NCBI GenBank assembly: GCA_963805605.1
Contig: CAWDUX010000001.1
Span: forward strand, 372,001 to 436,000
Direction: 5' to 3'
Source of the DNA: Actinocatenispora sp963805605
Lineage (GTDB): Bacteria; Actinomycetota; Actinomycetes; Mycobacteriales; Micromonosporaceae
DNA length: 64,000 bases
The notes under the pieces: generated by a model
Told to the model about the DNA's origin: nothing
Database searches by the model: none
What the model saw: only the letters and a program-made list of their open reading frames with translations
Shown here: in pieces, positions 18,042 through 29,101 of the stretch
How the letters are laid out: each line of letters begins with the position of its first letter
Position numbering within the stretch: position 1 is the stretch's first letter
Program-made: the position numbers and the translations under genes

Positions 18042-18629
18042 TTGAACCCGACGGGTCCGGGCGTGCCCGGTGATGCACGGCTGGCCGGCACGACCGGGCA
18101 GCCACAGCTGGCGGGCGGTCCGGGCGCACCGGGTAGCCCCGCCGAACCGGCGCCACCGGTCGGCCCCGGCGTGGTCGCGCCGTTCCCCGCACCGCCACGG
18201 GAGCGCAACCCGCGGATCTGGATCACCCTGGTGGTGGTGGCCGCGGTCATCCTGTTGTGCGGTGGGGGTGGTGTCGCGGCCTTCATCGGTTACACGGTGC
18301 GCACCACGAACCAGGTCAAGGCCGCGGCCGACACTTTCCTGACCGCGATCGAGCAGCAGCGTTACGGCGACGCGTACCGGATGCAGTGTGCCTCGGCCCG
18401 GCAGAGCCAATCGCAGAGCAGCTTCCAGCACGGGTTCGCCAACGGGCCACGACTGGTCAGCCATCAGCTGTCCGCGCCGGAGGGCCTGAAAAACGACGGC
18501 GCGGCCGGATTCGCGGTGCCCGCGCAGTTGAACTATGCCGACGGACAGAGCAGGAACAAGCGCATCGTGGTCGTACCACGCGACAGCGGTGGTGGTAGCG
18601 ACATGGTGGTCTGCGGCACGTCCGGATAA
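18042..18629 (+). CDS. Membrane-anchored protein with extracytoplasmic DUF4878-like domain
   Basis: A protein of about 195 residues: a Pro/Gly/Ala-rich N-terminal cytoplasmic part, one membrane helix (IWITLVVVAAVILLCGGGGVAAFIGY, about 65-88), and an external domain starting KAAADTFLTAIEQQRYGDAYRMQ, a pattern of lumazine-binding/DUF4878 (NTF2-like) proteins. No catalytic residues are evident. The TTG at 18042 is the apparent start; a GTG at 18063 is an alternative. It lies 201 bases upstream of glyS. Confidence 0.65.
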   Translation: MNPTGPGVPGDARLAGTTGQPQLAGGPGAPGSPAEPAPPVGPGVVAPFPAPPRERNPRIWITLVVVAAVILLCGGGGVAAFIGYTVRTTNQVKAAADTFLTAIEQQRYGDAYRMQCASARQSQSQSSFQHGFANGPRLVSHQLSAPEGLKNDGAAGFAVPAQLNYADGQSRNKRIVVVPRDSGGGSDMVVCGTSG

Positions 18630-18830
18630 CCCTGGGCCCGACGTCGCGCGGCCCGGCCGCCGGGTGTTCCCGCCCCGTGACCGTGCACAGATACCTGTCG
18701 AGGACGGACCCGACGGCGGGTACGCTGAACACCTCGACGGACGGTAGTCGACTGATCCGCGAATGTCGCCAGAAGGTGCGGTTCGCCTTCCTGTGTCGTC
18801 CCCGCCGACCGCCAGCCGGATGGAGGAGCT

Positions 18831-20231
18831 GTGCCCGTCGACCGTATCGACGCGATCGTGAGCCTGGCCAAACGCCGTGGCTTCGTCTACCCCTCGAGTG
18901 AGGTCTACGGCGGCGCCCGATCCGCCTGGGACTACGGGCCACTGGGCGTCGAACTGAAGGAGAATGTGCGCCACCAGTGGTGGCGCAATATGGTCACCGG
19001 CCGCGACGATGTGGTGGGTCTGGACTCGGCGGTGATCCTGGCCCGGGACGTGTGGGCCGCCTCCGGCCACCTCACCGGATTCGTGGACCCGCTCACCGAA
19101 TGCCAGTCCTGCCACAAGCGGTTCCGGGCCGACCATCTGCTAGAGGAGCACGTCGGCCGGTCCACGCGGGCGGCGACCGCGGCGCCCCGGACCGAACCCG
19201 ACTTTGCTGAGCTGGCGTGCCCCGCCTGCGGTAACCGCGGCACATTCAGTGCGCCGCGCAATTTCAGCGGCATGATGAAGACCTACGTCGGTGCGGTCGA
19301 GGACGCGTCCGCAGAACACTACCTGCGCCCCGAGACCGCCCAGGGCATCTTCGTCAACTTCCTCAACGTGATGCAGTCCTCGCGGCGCAAGCCGCCGTTC
19401 GGCATCGCGCAGGTCGGCAAGTCCTTCCGCAACGAGATCACGCCCGGCAACTTCATCTTCCGCACCCGCGAATTCGAGCAGATGGAAATGGAGTTCTTCG
19501 TCCGGCCCGGTGAGGACGAGAAGTGGCACGAATACTGGTTGGCACAGCGTTGGCAGTGGTACATCGACCTGGGCCTGTCCGAACGTAACCTGCGTCGGTA
19601 CGAGCATCCGGCGGAGAAGCTGGCGCACTACGCCAAGCGCACCGTGGACCTGGAATACCGGTTCTGCTTCGGGAACAAGGAGTTCGACGAGCTGGAGGGT
19701 GTCTCCAACCGCTCCGACTTCGACCTGCGGACCCATTCGGCAGCATCCGGTGCCGACCTGTCGTACTTCGACCAGGAGTCGGGTGAGCGTTGGTTCCCGT
19801 ACGTGATCGAACCGGCGGCCGGGCTCACCCGCGCGGTGCTGGCTTTCCTGCTGGAGGCGTACGACGTCGACGAGGCACCCAACACCAAGGGCGGCATGGA
19901 CAAGCGCACCGTGCTCCGCTTCGATCCGAGACTGGCGCCGGTCAAGGCGGCCGTACTTCCGCTGTCCCGTAACCCGGACCTGTCACCGAAGGCACGTGGG
20001 CTGGCCGCCGACCTCCGTCGCAGGTGGACGGTCGACTTCGACGACGCGGGCGCCATCGGACGCCGGTACCGCCGTCAGGACGAGATCGGTACCCCGTTCT
20101 GCATCACCGTGGACTTCGACAGCCTCACCGACGATGCGGCGACGGTCCGCGACCGGGACTCGATGAAGCAGGAGCGGGTCGCGCTCGGCCAGGTCGAGCA
20201 GTACCTGCTGGATCGGCTCCCCGGCTGCTGA
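18831..20231 (+). CDS. glyS: Glycyl-tRNA synthetase (alpha2 type)
   Basis: A 466-residue class II synthetase of the dimeric, eukaryote/archaea-like type used by actinobacteria; it attaches glycine to tRNA-Gly. Class II motifs are visible: motif 1 region SSEVYGGARSAWDYGPLG, motif 2 GKSFRNEITPGNFIFRTREFEQMEMEFF, motif 3 GLTRAVLAFLLEAYD. A zinc-binding insertion carries CQSCHKRF and CPACGNRG. GTG at 18831 follows GGAGGAGCT. The length is normal. A strong bidirectional terminator follows. Confidence 0.97.
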   Translation: MPVDRIDAIVSLAKRRGFVYPSSEVYGGARSAWDYGPLGVELKENVRHQWWRNMVTGRDDVVGLDSAVILARDVWAASGHLTGFVDPLTECQSCHKRFRADHLLEEHVGRSTRAATAAPRTEPDFAELACPACGNRGTFSAPRNFSGMMKTYVGAVEDASAEHYLRPETAQGIFVNFLNVMQSSRRKPPFGIAQVGKSFRNEITPGNFIFRTREFEQMEMEFFVRPGEDEKWHEYWLAQRWQWYIDLGLSERNLRRYEHPAEKLAHYAKRTVDLEYRFCFGNKEFDELEGVSNRSDFDLRTHSAASGADLSYFDQESGERWFPYVIEPAAGLTRAVLAFLLEAYDVDEAPNTKGGMDKRTVLRFDPRLAPVKAAVLPLSRNPDLSPKARGLAADLRRRWTVDFDDAGAIGRRYRRQDEIGTPFCITVDFDSLTDDAATVRDRDSMKQERVALGQVEQYLLDRLPGC

Positions 20232-20305
20232 CCCGACGCACTCTGCTGGCCCGGACGTGCCCTGTTGATCCGGCTGATCCCACACGCACTCCGCTGATTC
20301 GGAGG

Positions 20306-20348
20306 CACTCCGGCGCCCGGTCGGGGGTGCCGACCGGGCGCCGGAGTG
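20306..20348. terminator. Bidirectional terminator between glyS and secreted transglycosylase-like gene
   Basis: A perfect 19-base-pair inverted repeat (left arm CACTCCGGCGCCCGGTCGG) with a five-base GGGTG loop lies between two convergent genes, 75 bases after glyS and 38 before the end of the minus-strand gene. It should stop transcripts from both sides. Confidence 0.85.
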
Positions 20349-20386
20349 TTCATCGGTGCTGAACTGTCCGGTGCGCGACCGGTCGG

Positions 20387-21196
20387 TCAGGCGCAGGGCA
20401 GTGAGTTGACGATCGAGACAGCATGACCCGCGTCGTCGGCGTAGGCCTGCGGGAACGCCGACACCTGCACCCGCTGGGCGGCTACGGTGACCGGCAGACC
20501 CTGCCAGCCGCCGATGCCCTGCAGGGCACGGTAGAACTTTGTCGCCGAGATCTCCGGCGTCATCAGTTCCTTGGGCGTACCCCAGCTGCCGGCGCCCCAC
20601 GGCGCGATCGGCCGTTGCTGGAACAGCCCGACCGAGTCGTGGTCGTACCCGACGGCCTGGTGCTTCAGCCTCATCGAGACGGGCACGTTGACGTTGGCGT
20701 AGTTACGCAGTCCGGTCTCCTGCAGCGCGGTAGCCAGGGCGATGATCTGGCCCTTCCGACCGATGTGCAGCTTACGGCCGGCACGCACGATGGCGCGGGC
20801 GTTCATGGTCTGCATGTGGGAGAGATCGAGGATCTGGCCCGGCGCGTGGCACTTGCGGGCCCTGCTACGGGATGCGGCGGCCTTCTTGCGTGCCGCGTCC
20901 TGAGCCTTCTGCCGATGTGCCTGCTTCTTGTGGGCGGCGTCCGCCTCGGCCTTCTTCCGGGCGTCTTCACGTGCCTGGACAGCCTGGTCACCGGCCTGCT
21001 GGGGAGCGGGCCGTACCGAGCCAGAGAAGGCGTTGTGGTTGGTTGCCGTCTGTTGTTGCGAGGCCGGAACGGTCTGTGCGGCAACGGATTGATGGGACGT
21101 GTCAGAGGGGGAGGTACCAGCGAGCGATGCACCGAGCAGCGCGGGAGAGCACGCAACCACCGCAGCCAGTACCACGCGCAGATGTGCGCGAGTCAT
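20387..21196 (-). CDS. Secreted lysozyme/transglycosylase-like protein
   Basis: A 269-residue exported protein: signal peptide (about 1-27, TRAHLRVVLAAVVACSPALL), a Lys/Ala/Glu-rich, probably helical linker (about 76-115), then a domain with GQIIALATALQETGLRNYANV and YDHDSVGLFQQRP. The Glu of ALQETG (residue 160) sits where lysozyme-like SLT proteins have their catalytic acid, and the pattern GLFQQRP...W..P..LM.P..SA..FY..L is common in actinomycete cell-wall proteins. Activity on peptidoglycan is likely but not shown. It is preceded by an unusually long, structured upstream region. Confidence 0.78.
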   Translation of the reverse strand: MTRAHLRVVLAAVVACSPALLGASLAGTSPSDTSHQSVAAQTVPASQQQTATNHNAFSGSVRPAPQQAGDQAVQAREDARKKAEADAAHKKQAHRQKAQDAARKKAAASRSRARKCHAPGQILDLSHMQTMNARAIVRAGRKLHIGRKGQIIALATALQETGLRNYANVNVPVSMRLKHQAVGYDHDSVGLFQQRPIAPWGAGSWGTPKELMTPEISATKFYRALQGIGGWQGLPVTVAAQRVQVSAFPQAYADDAGHAVSIVNSLPCA

Positions 21197-21791
21197 GGCA
21201 GTCCTAACTATTGGGGGGTGTGGGGCGGCATCCGCCTCGGCGGAAGCCCCGACGCGCGAAGCGCCGGTCCGGCTCGGGTTCGGCCGGTTATCTGGTCCAG
21301 CGGCCGCCGGACCAGGAGGCGGAGCGCTCCCGGGTAGCTCACCCGAAATCCCAGTCAGTAGCTCTGGGTAGTGCGCAGCGCCTGGTAGATGGGTAACACT
21401 CCGCAGTCACTCCTGGCTAGGTTCGGCGCCGATTCCATGACGCAACCCACAGTGACTGGAGAAGAACTGGGCGACAAATCTGGCAGACCGTACGGGAATA
21501 GTCGGTAACTCAAAGTCCGGTCACGCTGTCTCTCTGCGGTAAAGAGTGGACCAAGTGACCTAGTGCAGTGACCGATACACGCACTGAAGTTCCGATCGTC
21601 TCAGTGTTTTGACTGAGAGTGATAGAGAAACTCCATACGGCCCCGAAATATCGACAGTGATAGGCCCGCCTGGCGGGCCAAATCGCACTCTAGGTAATCA
21701 AATCTGCGATGTCGTTGTTGTCCATACGCTGCGTTGACGCGTCCGCCAGCCCGCTGGCGACACCCGTGTCGAACATGCCATTCTCGAAGGC
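21197..21791. other. 595-base gene-free region with structured leader on the minus strand
   Basis: Between the divergent secreted protein and dus genes. The 21.2-21.4 kb part, read on the minus strand, contains several inverted repeats (for example GCGC-TTC-GCGC and GGTCC/GGACC arms around 21293-21318) and could be a structured 5' leader. The 21.45-21.7 kb part is clearly more A+T rich than its surroundings and holds two perfect stems: CTCAGT/ACTGAG at 21600-21617 and GGCCCGC/GCGGGCC at 21663-21679. I find no gene and no known riboswitch consensus here. Confidence 0.5.
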
Positions 21792-22955
21792 GTGATCAGC
21801 ACCGTGGATGGGGCCGCGCCGCACGTCAGTGCCGGGCCGCTCGCGATCGGGTCGTACCGGGTCTCGCCGCCGGTCGTGCTCGCGCCGATGGCCGGCATCA
21901 CCAATGTCGCATTCCGGCAACTGTGCGCCGAGCACGGCGCCGGGCTGTACGTCTGCGAGATGGTGACCACACGGGCGCTGGTGGAACGCAACCCCAAGAC
22001 GCTGCGCATGATCCGGTTCGGTGCGCAGGAGAGTCCCCGCAGCCTTCAGTTGTACGGCGTGGATCCGCAGACCACCGCGCGAGCGGTACGGATGGTGGTG
22101 GAGGAAGGGCTGGCCGACCATATCGACCTGAACTTCGGCTGCCCGGTGCCGAAGGTGACCCGCAAGGGCGGTGGTGCGGCGCTGCCGTGGCGTCGACGGC
22201 TGTTCGAGAGCATCGTGCGGGGTGCGGTCGCCGCGGCGGCACCGGCCGGTGTTCCGGTGACGGTGAAGATGCGCCGGGGCATCGACGAGGAGCACCTGAC
22301 CTATCTGGATGCCGGCCGGATTGCTGAGGATGCCGGTGTGGCTGCGGTCGCGCTGCACGGGCGTACGGCCGCGCAGCGCTACTCGGGCACCGCTGACTGG
22401 TCGTCGATCGCCGCGCTCAAGCGTGCGTTGTCGGTTCCGGTGCTGGGTAACGGCGACATCTGGGAGGCCGACGACGCGGTCCGGATGGTGCGTGAGACCG
22501 GCTGTGACGGGGTCGTGGTGGGCCGGGGCTGCCTGGGCCGCCCGTGGTTGTTCGCCGACCTGGCCGCCGCGTTCGCCGGTCGGTCCGAGCGGGTACTGCC
22601 CGGTCTCGGTGAGGTGGTCGCCGCGATGCGCCGGCATGCCGTACTGCTCGGCGACTGGCTGGGTGGCGAGCGGGACGGCTGCGTCGACTTCCGTAAGCAC
22701 GTTGCCTGGTATCTCAAGGGATTCCCGGTGGGCAGTGAGACCCGGCGGGCGCTAGCGATGATCTCCTCACTATCCGAAATGGATGATCTGTTGGCCGGGT
22801 TGGATCCGGCTGAACCGTTCCCGGTCGCCGAACTTGGCCGGCCCCGTGGCCGTAGTTCCGCACCGGGAAAGGTGGCCTTGCCCGCAGGTTGGCTCGCCGA
22901 CCGGGACAGCGCCGAAGTGCCCTCGGGTGCCGAACTCGACACCTCCGGCGGCTGA
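21792..22955 (+). CDS. dusB: tRNA-dihydrouridine synthase (DusB-like)
   Basis: A 387-residue flavoenzyme that reduces uridines in tRNA D-loops. Motifs: FMN-binding APMAGITNVAFRQLC, catalytic cysteine in DLNFGCPVPKVTRKGGGAAL, ALHGRTAAQRYSGTADW, and GNGDIWEADDAVRM. The C-terminal helical domain (about 260-345) is normal; the last 40 residues are a Pro/Gly-rich tail. GTG at 21792 gives a sensible N-terminus. The next gene follows 92 bases later. Confidence 0.93.
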   Translation: MISTVDGAAPHVSAGPLAIGSYRVSPPVVLAPMAGITNVAFRQLCAEHGAGLYVCEMVTTRALVERNPKTLRMIRFGAQESPRSLQLYGVDPQTTARAVRMVVEEGLADHIDLNFGCPVPKVTRKGGGAALPWRRRLFESIVRGAVAAAAPAGVPVTVKMRRGIDEEHLTYLDAGRIAEDAGVAAVALHGRTAAQRYSGTADWSSIAALKRALSVPVLGNGDIWEADDAVRMVRETGCDGVVVGRGCLGRPWLFADLAAAFAGRSERVLPGLGEVVAAMRRHAVLLGDWLGGERDGCVDFRKHVAWYLKGFPVGSETRRALAMISSLSEMDDLLAGLDPAEPFPVAELGRPRGRSSAPGKVALPAGWLADRDSAEVPSGAELDTSGG

Positions 22956-23047
22956 CCTATCTGTCCACTGTGGAAATTCGGTGGACCTGTTGCGGTGCTG
23001 GCCTAAGTTATCCCAGTAGCCCATGTCTTCGTGTGACGGGACTACCC

Positions 23048-23713
23048 ATGCGACGCCTCTGCATCACTGTTGCGGCCCTTGCCGTCCTGGTCACCGCCCT
23101 GGTGGCCGGCTGTTCTCCCGGTCCGCGCGCGGTGTCCGCCGCCGACGCCGGACCAGACGGCACCGGCCCGGCCCAGCGCGCCGTAGGGCCCGACGCCGCA
23201 GTACCCAGCCCGCTCACCCCGTACGCCACCCCGACCCCGGCCTCCTCACCGGACGCGGACGCCTCCGCGCAGGAACAGATCCTCTACGAGCTGGAGTCCC
23301 GGGTGCTCGTCGAGGCGGCCGCGCCCGGCCCGCTCTCCGGCTGGTGCGACCACGCCGTCTCCGGCGACCGGGATCAGACGGTCACCTGCACCGTGCGCTA
23401 CCAGGACCAGCGGGTGAACTTCCGGGTCGGGGTCAGCGGTGGGTCGACGATCTTCAGCTTCCGGGTCAGCCAGCGTAAGGCGGTGATCACCCGCCGGGGC
23501 GTACGGGCGGCGTACGCCGACTACGCGTACAGCAGCAGTGGCGCGGCGGCACCGCCGCAGCCGGACTCGGTCCGCTGTGACGCGAAACTCCCCGAGCGCG
23601 GCCTCGTCGACTTCGACGCCCGGACTCCGTACACCTGTTCGTACCGGGTCGTCGGCGGTTCGGACACGGTGACCAGCGCGGTGACCATCTCTGCGGACGG
23701 GCCGCGTTTCTGA
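23048..23713 (+). CDS. Putative lipoprotein with DUF4333-like repeats
   Basis: A 221-residue protein with a lipoprotein signal (MRRLCITVAALAVLVTALVAGC, lipobox LVAGC), an Ala/Pro/Asp-rich linker of about 45 residues, and two short domains of similar pattern. The second has VRCDAKLPERGLVDFDARTPYTCSYRV, which resembles the DUF4333 pattern (Cys, then about 20 residues, then Cys) of mycobacterial and actinomycete lipoproteins. The function is unknown. ATG at 23048 is used; the upstream open frame lacks any other good start. Confidence 0.68.
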   Translation: MRRLCITVAALAVLVTALVAGCSPGPRAVSAADAGPDGTGPAQRAVGPDAAVPSPLTPYATPTPASSPDADASAQEQILYELESRVLVEAAAPGPLSGWCDHAVSGDRDQTVTCTVRYQDQRVNFRVGVSGGSTIFSFRVSQRKAVITRRGVRAAYADYAYSSSGAAAPPQPDSVRCDAKLPERGLVDFDARTPYTCSYRVVGGSDTVTSAVTISADGPRF

Positions 23714-23960
23714 CGGTCGGCCCGGGGCAACGGTGACTCATGGCGACATGCGTCCACAGCTTTTCTCCGTTCCGACAAAAGGCCGCTCTTCCTGCGCATT
23801 TGCGCGCGAGGGGGCCCTGTCCCGAGCCCGGTACTGCACCAGTCGAGGTGACGGAGTGCGAAGTGTCACGAAGGCGTTCTGCGGGGGACTGAGCATTCGT
23901 TAACCTTCGGCCAAACTCACAAACCGGGGCAGCGCCGCCCCGGCCCAGAAGGGGGCCACC

Positions 23961-26672
<2,712 letters not shown>

Positions 26673-26791
26673 CGTTCCGATCGCCACGGACAGCCTGACC
26701 CGCAGTACTGCTGCGGTGACAGGCCGGGTCGGCAGGTCGTCGGTCCGAGTGCGCCCGGACGGCGGTCGGGTGTCGAGTGCGAGAAGATGGC

Positions 26792-26823
26792 GGGCATGCG
26801 TCGATCGACATCGGCGCATGCCC
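26792..26823. repeat. Inverted repeat upstream of methyltransferase gene
   Basis: GGGCATGCG and CGCATGCCC form a perfect 9-base-pair inverted repeat with a 14-base centre, 47 bases before the methyltransferase start. It might be a regulator site or an mRNA hairpin; it is too far from the ppdK stop to be an obvious terminator. Confidence 0.45.
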
Positions 26824-26869
26824 TGTCCTGCATCCCCACGCCCGTATGCGATCCGAGGTGGGAGCGAGC

Positions 26870-27679
26870 ATGGATGTCGACACGAGACTGGCGGCTGCCA
26901 TCGAGGAAGGACTGGCCGCCGATGTGACCGGGTGGGACTTCGCCCGCTTCGACGGACGGATGACCACCACACCGTTGCCCTGGGACTACGCGGCGCTGGT
27001 CGACACCGCGGCACGCGCCGCGCCCGGGACCCTGCTCGACATGGGTACCGGCGGCGGCGAATGGCTGGCCCGTTGGCTGACCGGGCGTGACAGTGTGCCG
27101 CAACTGGTACTGGCCACCGAGGCATGGCCGCCGAACGTGCCCGTCGCGGCACGTCGGCTCAGCCCGCTCGGCGTGCGGGTGCTACATACCGACGGCGCGT
27201 CGGACAACGTGGACCAAGGGCCCAGCGACCGTACCGGCCGGCTACCGTTGCTGCCCGACTCGGTGGATCTGGTGATCAACCGGCACGAAGCGTACCGGGC
27301 GCACGAGGTGAACCGCATCCTGCGCCGCGGTGGGCTGTTCGTCACCCAGCAGGTCGCGGCGGGGGAGAGCGACCTGCACGGCCTGCTCGGCCTTCCACAG
27401 CCACCGGTCGGGCGGTGGACGCTGCGGCACGCGGTGGACCAGGCTGCGGCGGGCGGACTCACCGTGCTCGACGCGGGGGTCGGCGCCGACACGATCACCT
27501 ACCACGATCTGGCGCCACTGATCTGGTACCTGCGTCAGGTGCCCTGGGCGGTGCCGGGTTTCGACCCGGCCGCTGACCCCGGGCGGCTGCGTGCCGTACA
27601 GCGGCATCTCGACCGGCACGGACCGCTCCGGGTACGGCGTCCGCATTTCTGGCTCAGCGCCACCCACCGCGGTGCCTGA
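26870..27679 (+). CDS. SAM-dependent methyltransferase
   Basis: A 269-residue class I methyltransferase-like protein. The SAM-binding motif I is LLDMGTGGGEWLARW (about residues 50-65); later the pattern DSVDLVINRHEAYRAHEVNRILRRGGLFVTQQV corresponds to motifs II-III. Substrate unknown. ATG at 26870 has GGGAG seven bases upstream. It sits between ppdK and dgt, 113 bases before the latter frame's start region, all plus strand. Confidence 0.8.
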   Translation: MDVDTRLAAAIEEGLAADVTGWDFARFDGRMTTTPLPWDYAALVDTAARAAPGTLLDMGTGGGEWLARWLTGRDSVPQLVLATEAWPPNVPVAARRLSPLGVRVLHTDGASDNVDQGPSDRTGRLPLLPDSVDLVINRHEAYRAHEVNRILRRGGLFVTQQVAAGESDLHGLLGLPQPPVGRWTLRHAVDQAAAGGLTVLDAGVGADTITYHDLAPLIWYLRQVPWAVPGFDPAADPGRLRAVQRHLDRHGPLRVRRPHFWLSATHRGA

Positions 27680-27753
27680 CCTGTCCTGACCCCGGCCGCC
27701 GGCGTTGTGGTCGGGTGCGCGCCGGCGAGGGCGCGGACCGTACCCTGTCGGTG

Positions 27754-29031
27754 ATGACCGAGGTCGAAGCCGTGACAGACCCGGGCACCGGTCCGACGGC
27801 CGGTGCCGGCTACGGCCCGCACGAGAAGCGGCGGTACGCCGACGAGCCGGCCAAGGACGCCGACGCGCAGCGCAGCCCGTTCGCCCGGGACCGCGCCCGG
27901 ATCCTGCACAGTGCCGGGTTCCGCCGGCTGGCCGCCAGGACTCAGGTGTACACGGCCGGCGTCGACGACTTTCCGCGCACCAGGCTCACCCACTCGCTGG
28001 AGGTGGCGCAGCTGGCCCGGGAGATGGGCGCGCGTCTAGGCTGCGACCCGGACATCGTTGATGCGGCCGGCCTCGCCCACGATCTGGGGCACCCGCCGTT
28101 CGGGCACAACGGCGAGGACGCGCTGGACGACATCTCCGGTCAGTGTGGCGGATTTGAGGGCAATGCGCAGACCCTGCGGGTACTGGCCCGGCTGGAGGCC
28201 AAGATCCTGGCCGCGGATGGCGCCAGCTGCGGACTCAACCTCACCCGGGCCACCCTCGATGCCACCTGCAAGTATCCGTGGCCCCGCGGTGCGGGACGCA
28301 AGTTCGGTGTGTACGCCGACGACCTGGCCACCTTCGACTGGCTCCGGGACGGCGCGCCGGAGCGGCAACGGTGCCTGGAAGCCCAGGTGATGGACTGGGC
28401 CGACGACGTCGCGTACTCGGTGCACGACATCGAGGACGGGGTGCATGCCGGCTTCCTGACCTCCCGTACGCTGACCGATCCTGACGAGCGGGCCGCGCTG
28501 TGCGAACTGGTCGCCGCCGGCTACTCGGGCGAATCGGCCACCGACCTGGGCGCGGTGCTCGCCGAACTGCTCACCGAACCGGTGGTGATGCCGCTGGCCG
28601 ACTACGACGGCGGGCATCGGGCGATGGTGGCACTCAAACGGGCGACATCCGCGCTGACCGGACGGTTCGTCGACGCGGCCGTACGCCGGACCCGGGGCCG
28701 GTACGGCCCGGGGCCACTGTCGCGCTACCGGGCCGACCTGCTGGTGCCGCGGCGTACCCGGGCTGAATGCGCCCTGCTGAAGGGGATGGCCTGGCGCTAC
28801 ATCATGGCCCGACCCGGTGCGGAGACCCGGTACGAGCAGCAGCGTGAACTGTTGCGCGACCTGGTGCACATGCTGACCCTGCGGGCGCCGGACGCGTTGG
28901 ATGCTCTGCACCAGCCGCGATGGCGGAGCGCCGCCGACGACGCCGCCCGGCTACGGGTGGTGATCGACCAGGTGGCGAGCCTGACCGACCTGTCCGCGGT
29001 GGCCTGGCACCGGTCGCTCCGCGGCGGCTGA
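27754..29031 (+). CDS. dgt: Deoxyguanosinetriphosphate triphosphohydrolase-like protein
   Basis: A 425-residue HD-domain dNTP triphosphohydrolase that cleaves dNTPs to nucleosides and triphosphate, controlling the nucleotide pool. Metal-binding HD residues are seen in RTRLTHSLEVAQLAREMG and AGLAHDLGHPPFGHNGEDALD, with the later Asp in DWADDVAYSVHDIEDGV. ATG at 27754 is preceded by an in-frame GTG at 27751; either gives the same protein. In mycobacteria dgt is adjacent to dnaG, but here about 5.8 kb of other genes separate them. Confidence 0.95.
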   Translation: MTEVEAVTDPGTGPTAGAGYGPHEKRRYADEPAKDADAQRSPFARDRARILHSAGFRRLAARTQVYTAGVDDFPRTRLTHSLEVAQLAREMGARLGCDPDIVDAAGLAHDLGHPPFGHNGEDALDDISGQCGGFEGNAQTLRVLARLEAKILAADGASCGLNLTRATLDATCKYPWPRGAGRKFGVYADDLATFDWLRDGAPERQRCLEAQVMDWADDVAYSVHDIEDGVHAGFLTSRTLTDPDERAALCELVAAGYSGESATDLGAVLAELLTEPVVMPLADYDGGHRAMVALKRATSALTGRFVDAAVRRTRGRYGPGPLSRYRADLLVPRRTRAECALLKGMAWRYIMARPGAETRYEQQRELLRDLVHMLTLRAPDALDALHQPRWRSAADDAARLRVVIDQVASLTDLSAVAWHRSLRGG

Positions 29032-29101
29032 CCCGCCGCGCCGCACCGTCAGTCGGCGCGTTCCGGTTGTCCGGAACGGATGCGCGGGGCAGGCTGTCGA
29101 C

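Noticed and set aside
21197..21420. c-di-AMP (ydaO) riboswitch before the secreted hydrolase
   Set aside because: The region has stems and a GAACCCGAG segment, but I cannot match the conserved ydaO blocks such as GACAGCTAACC.
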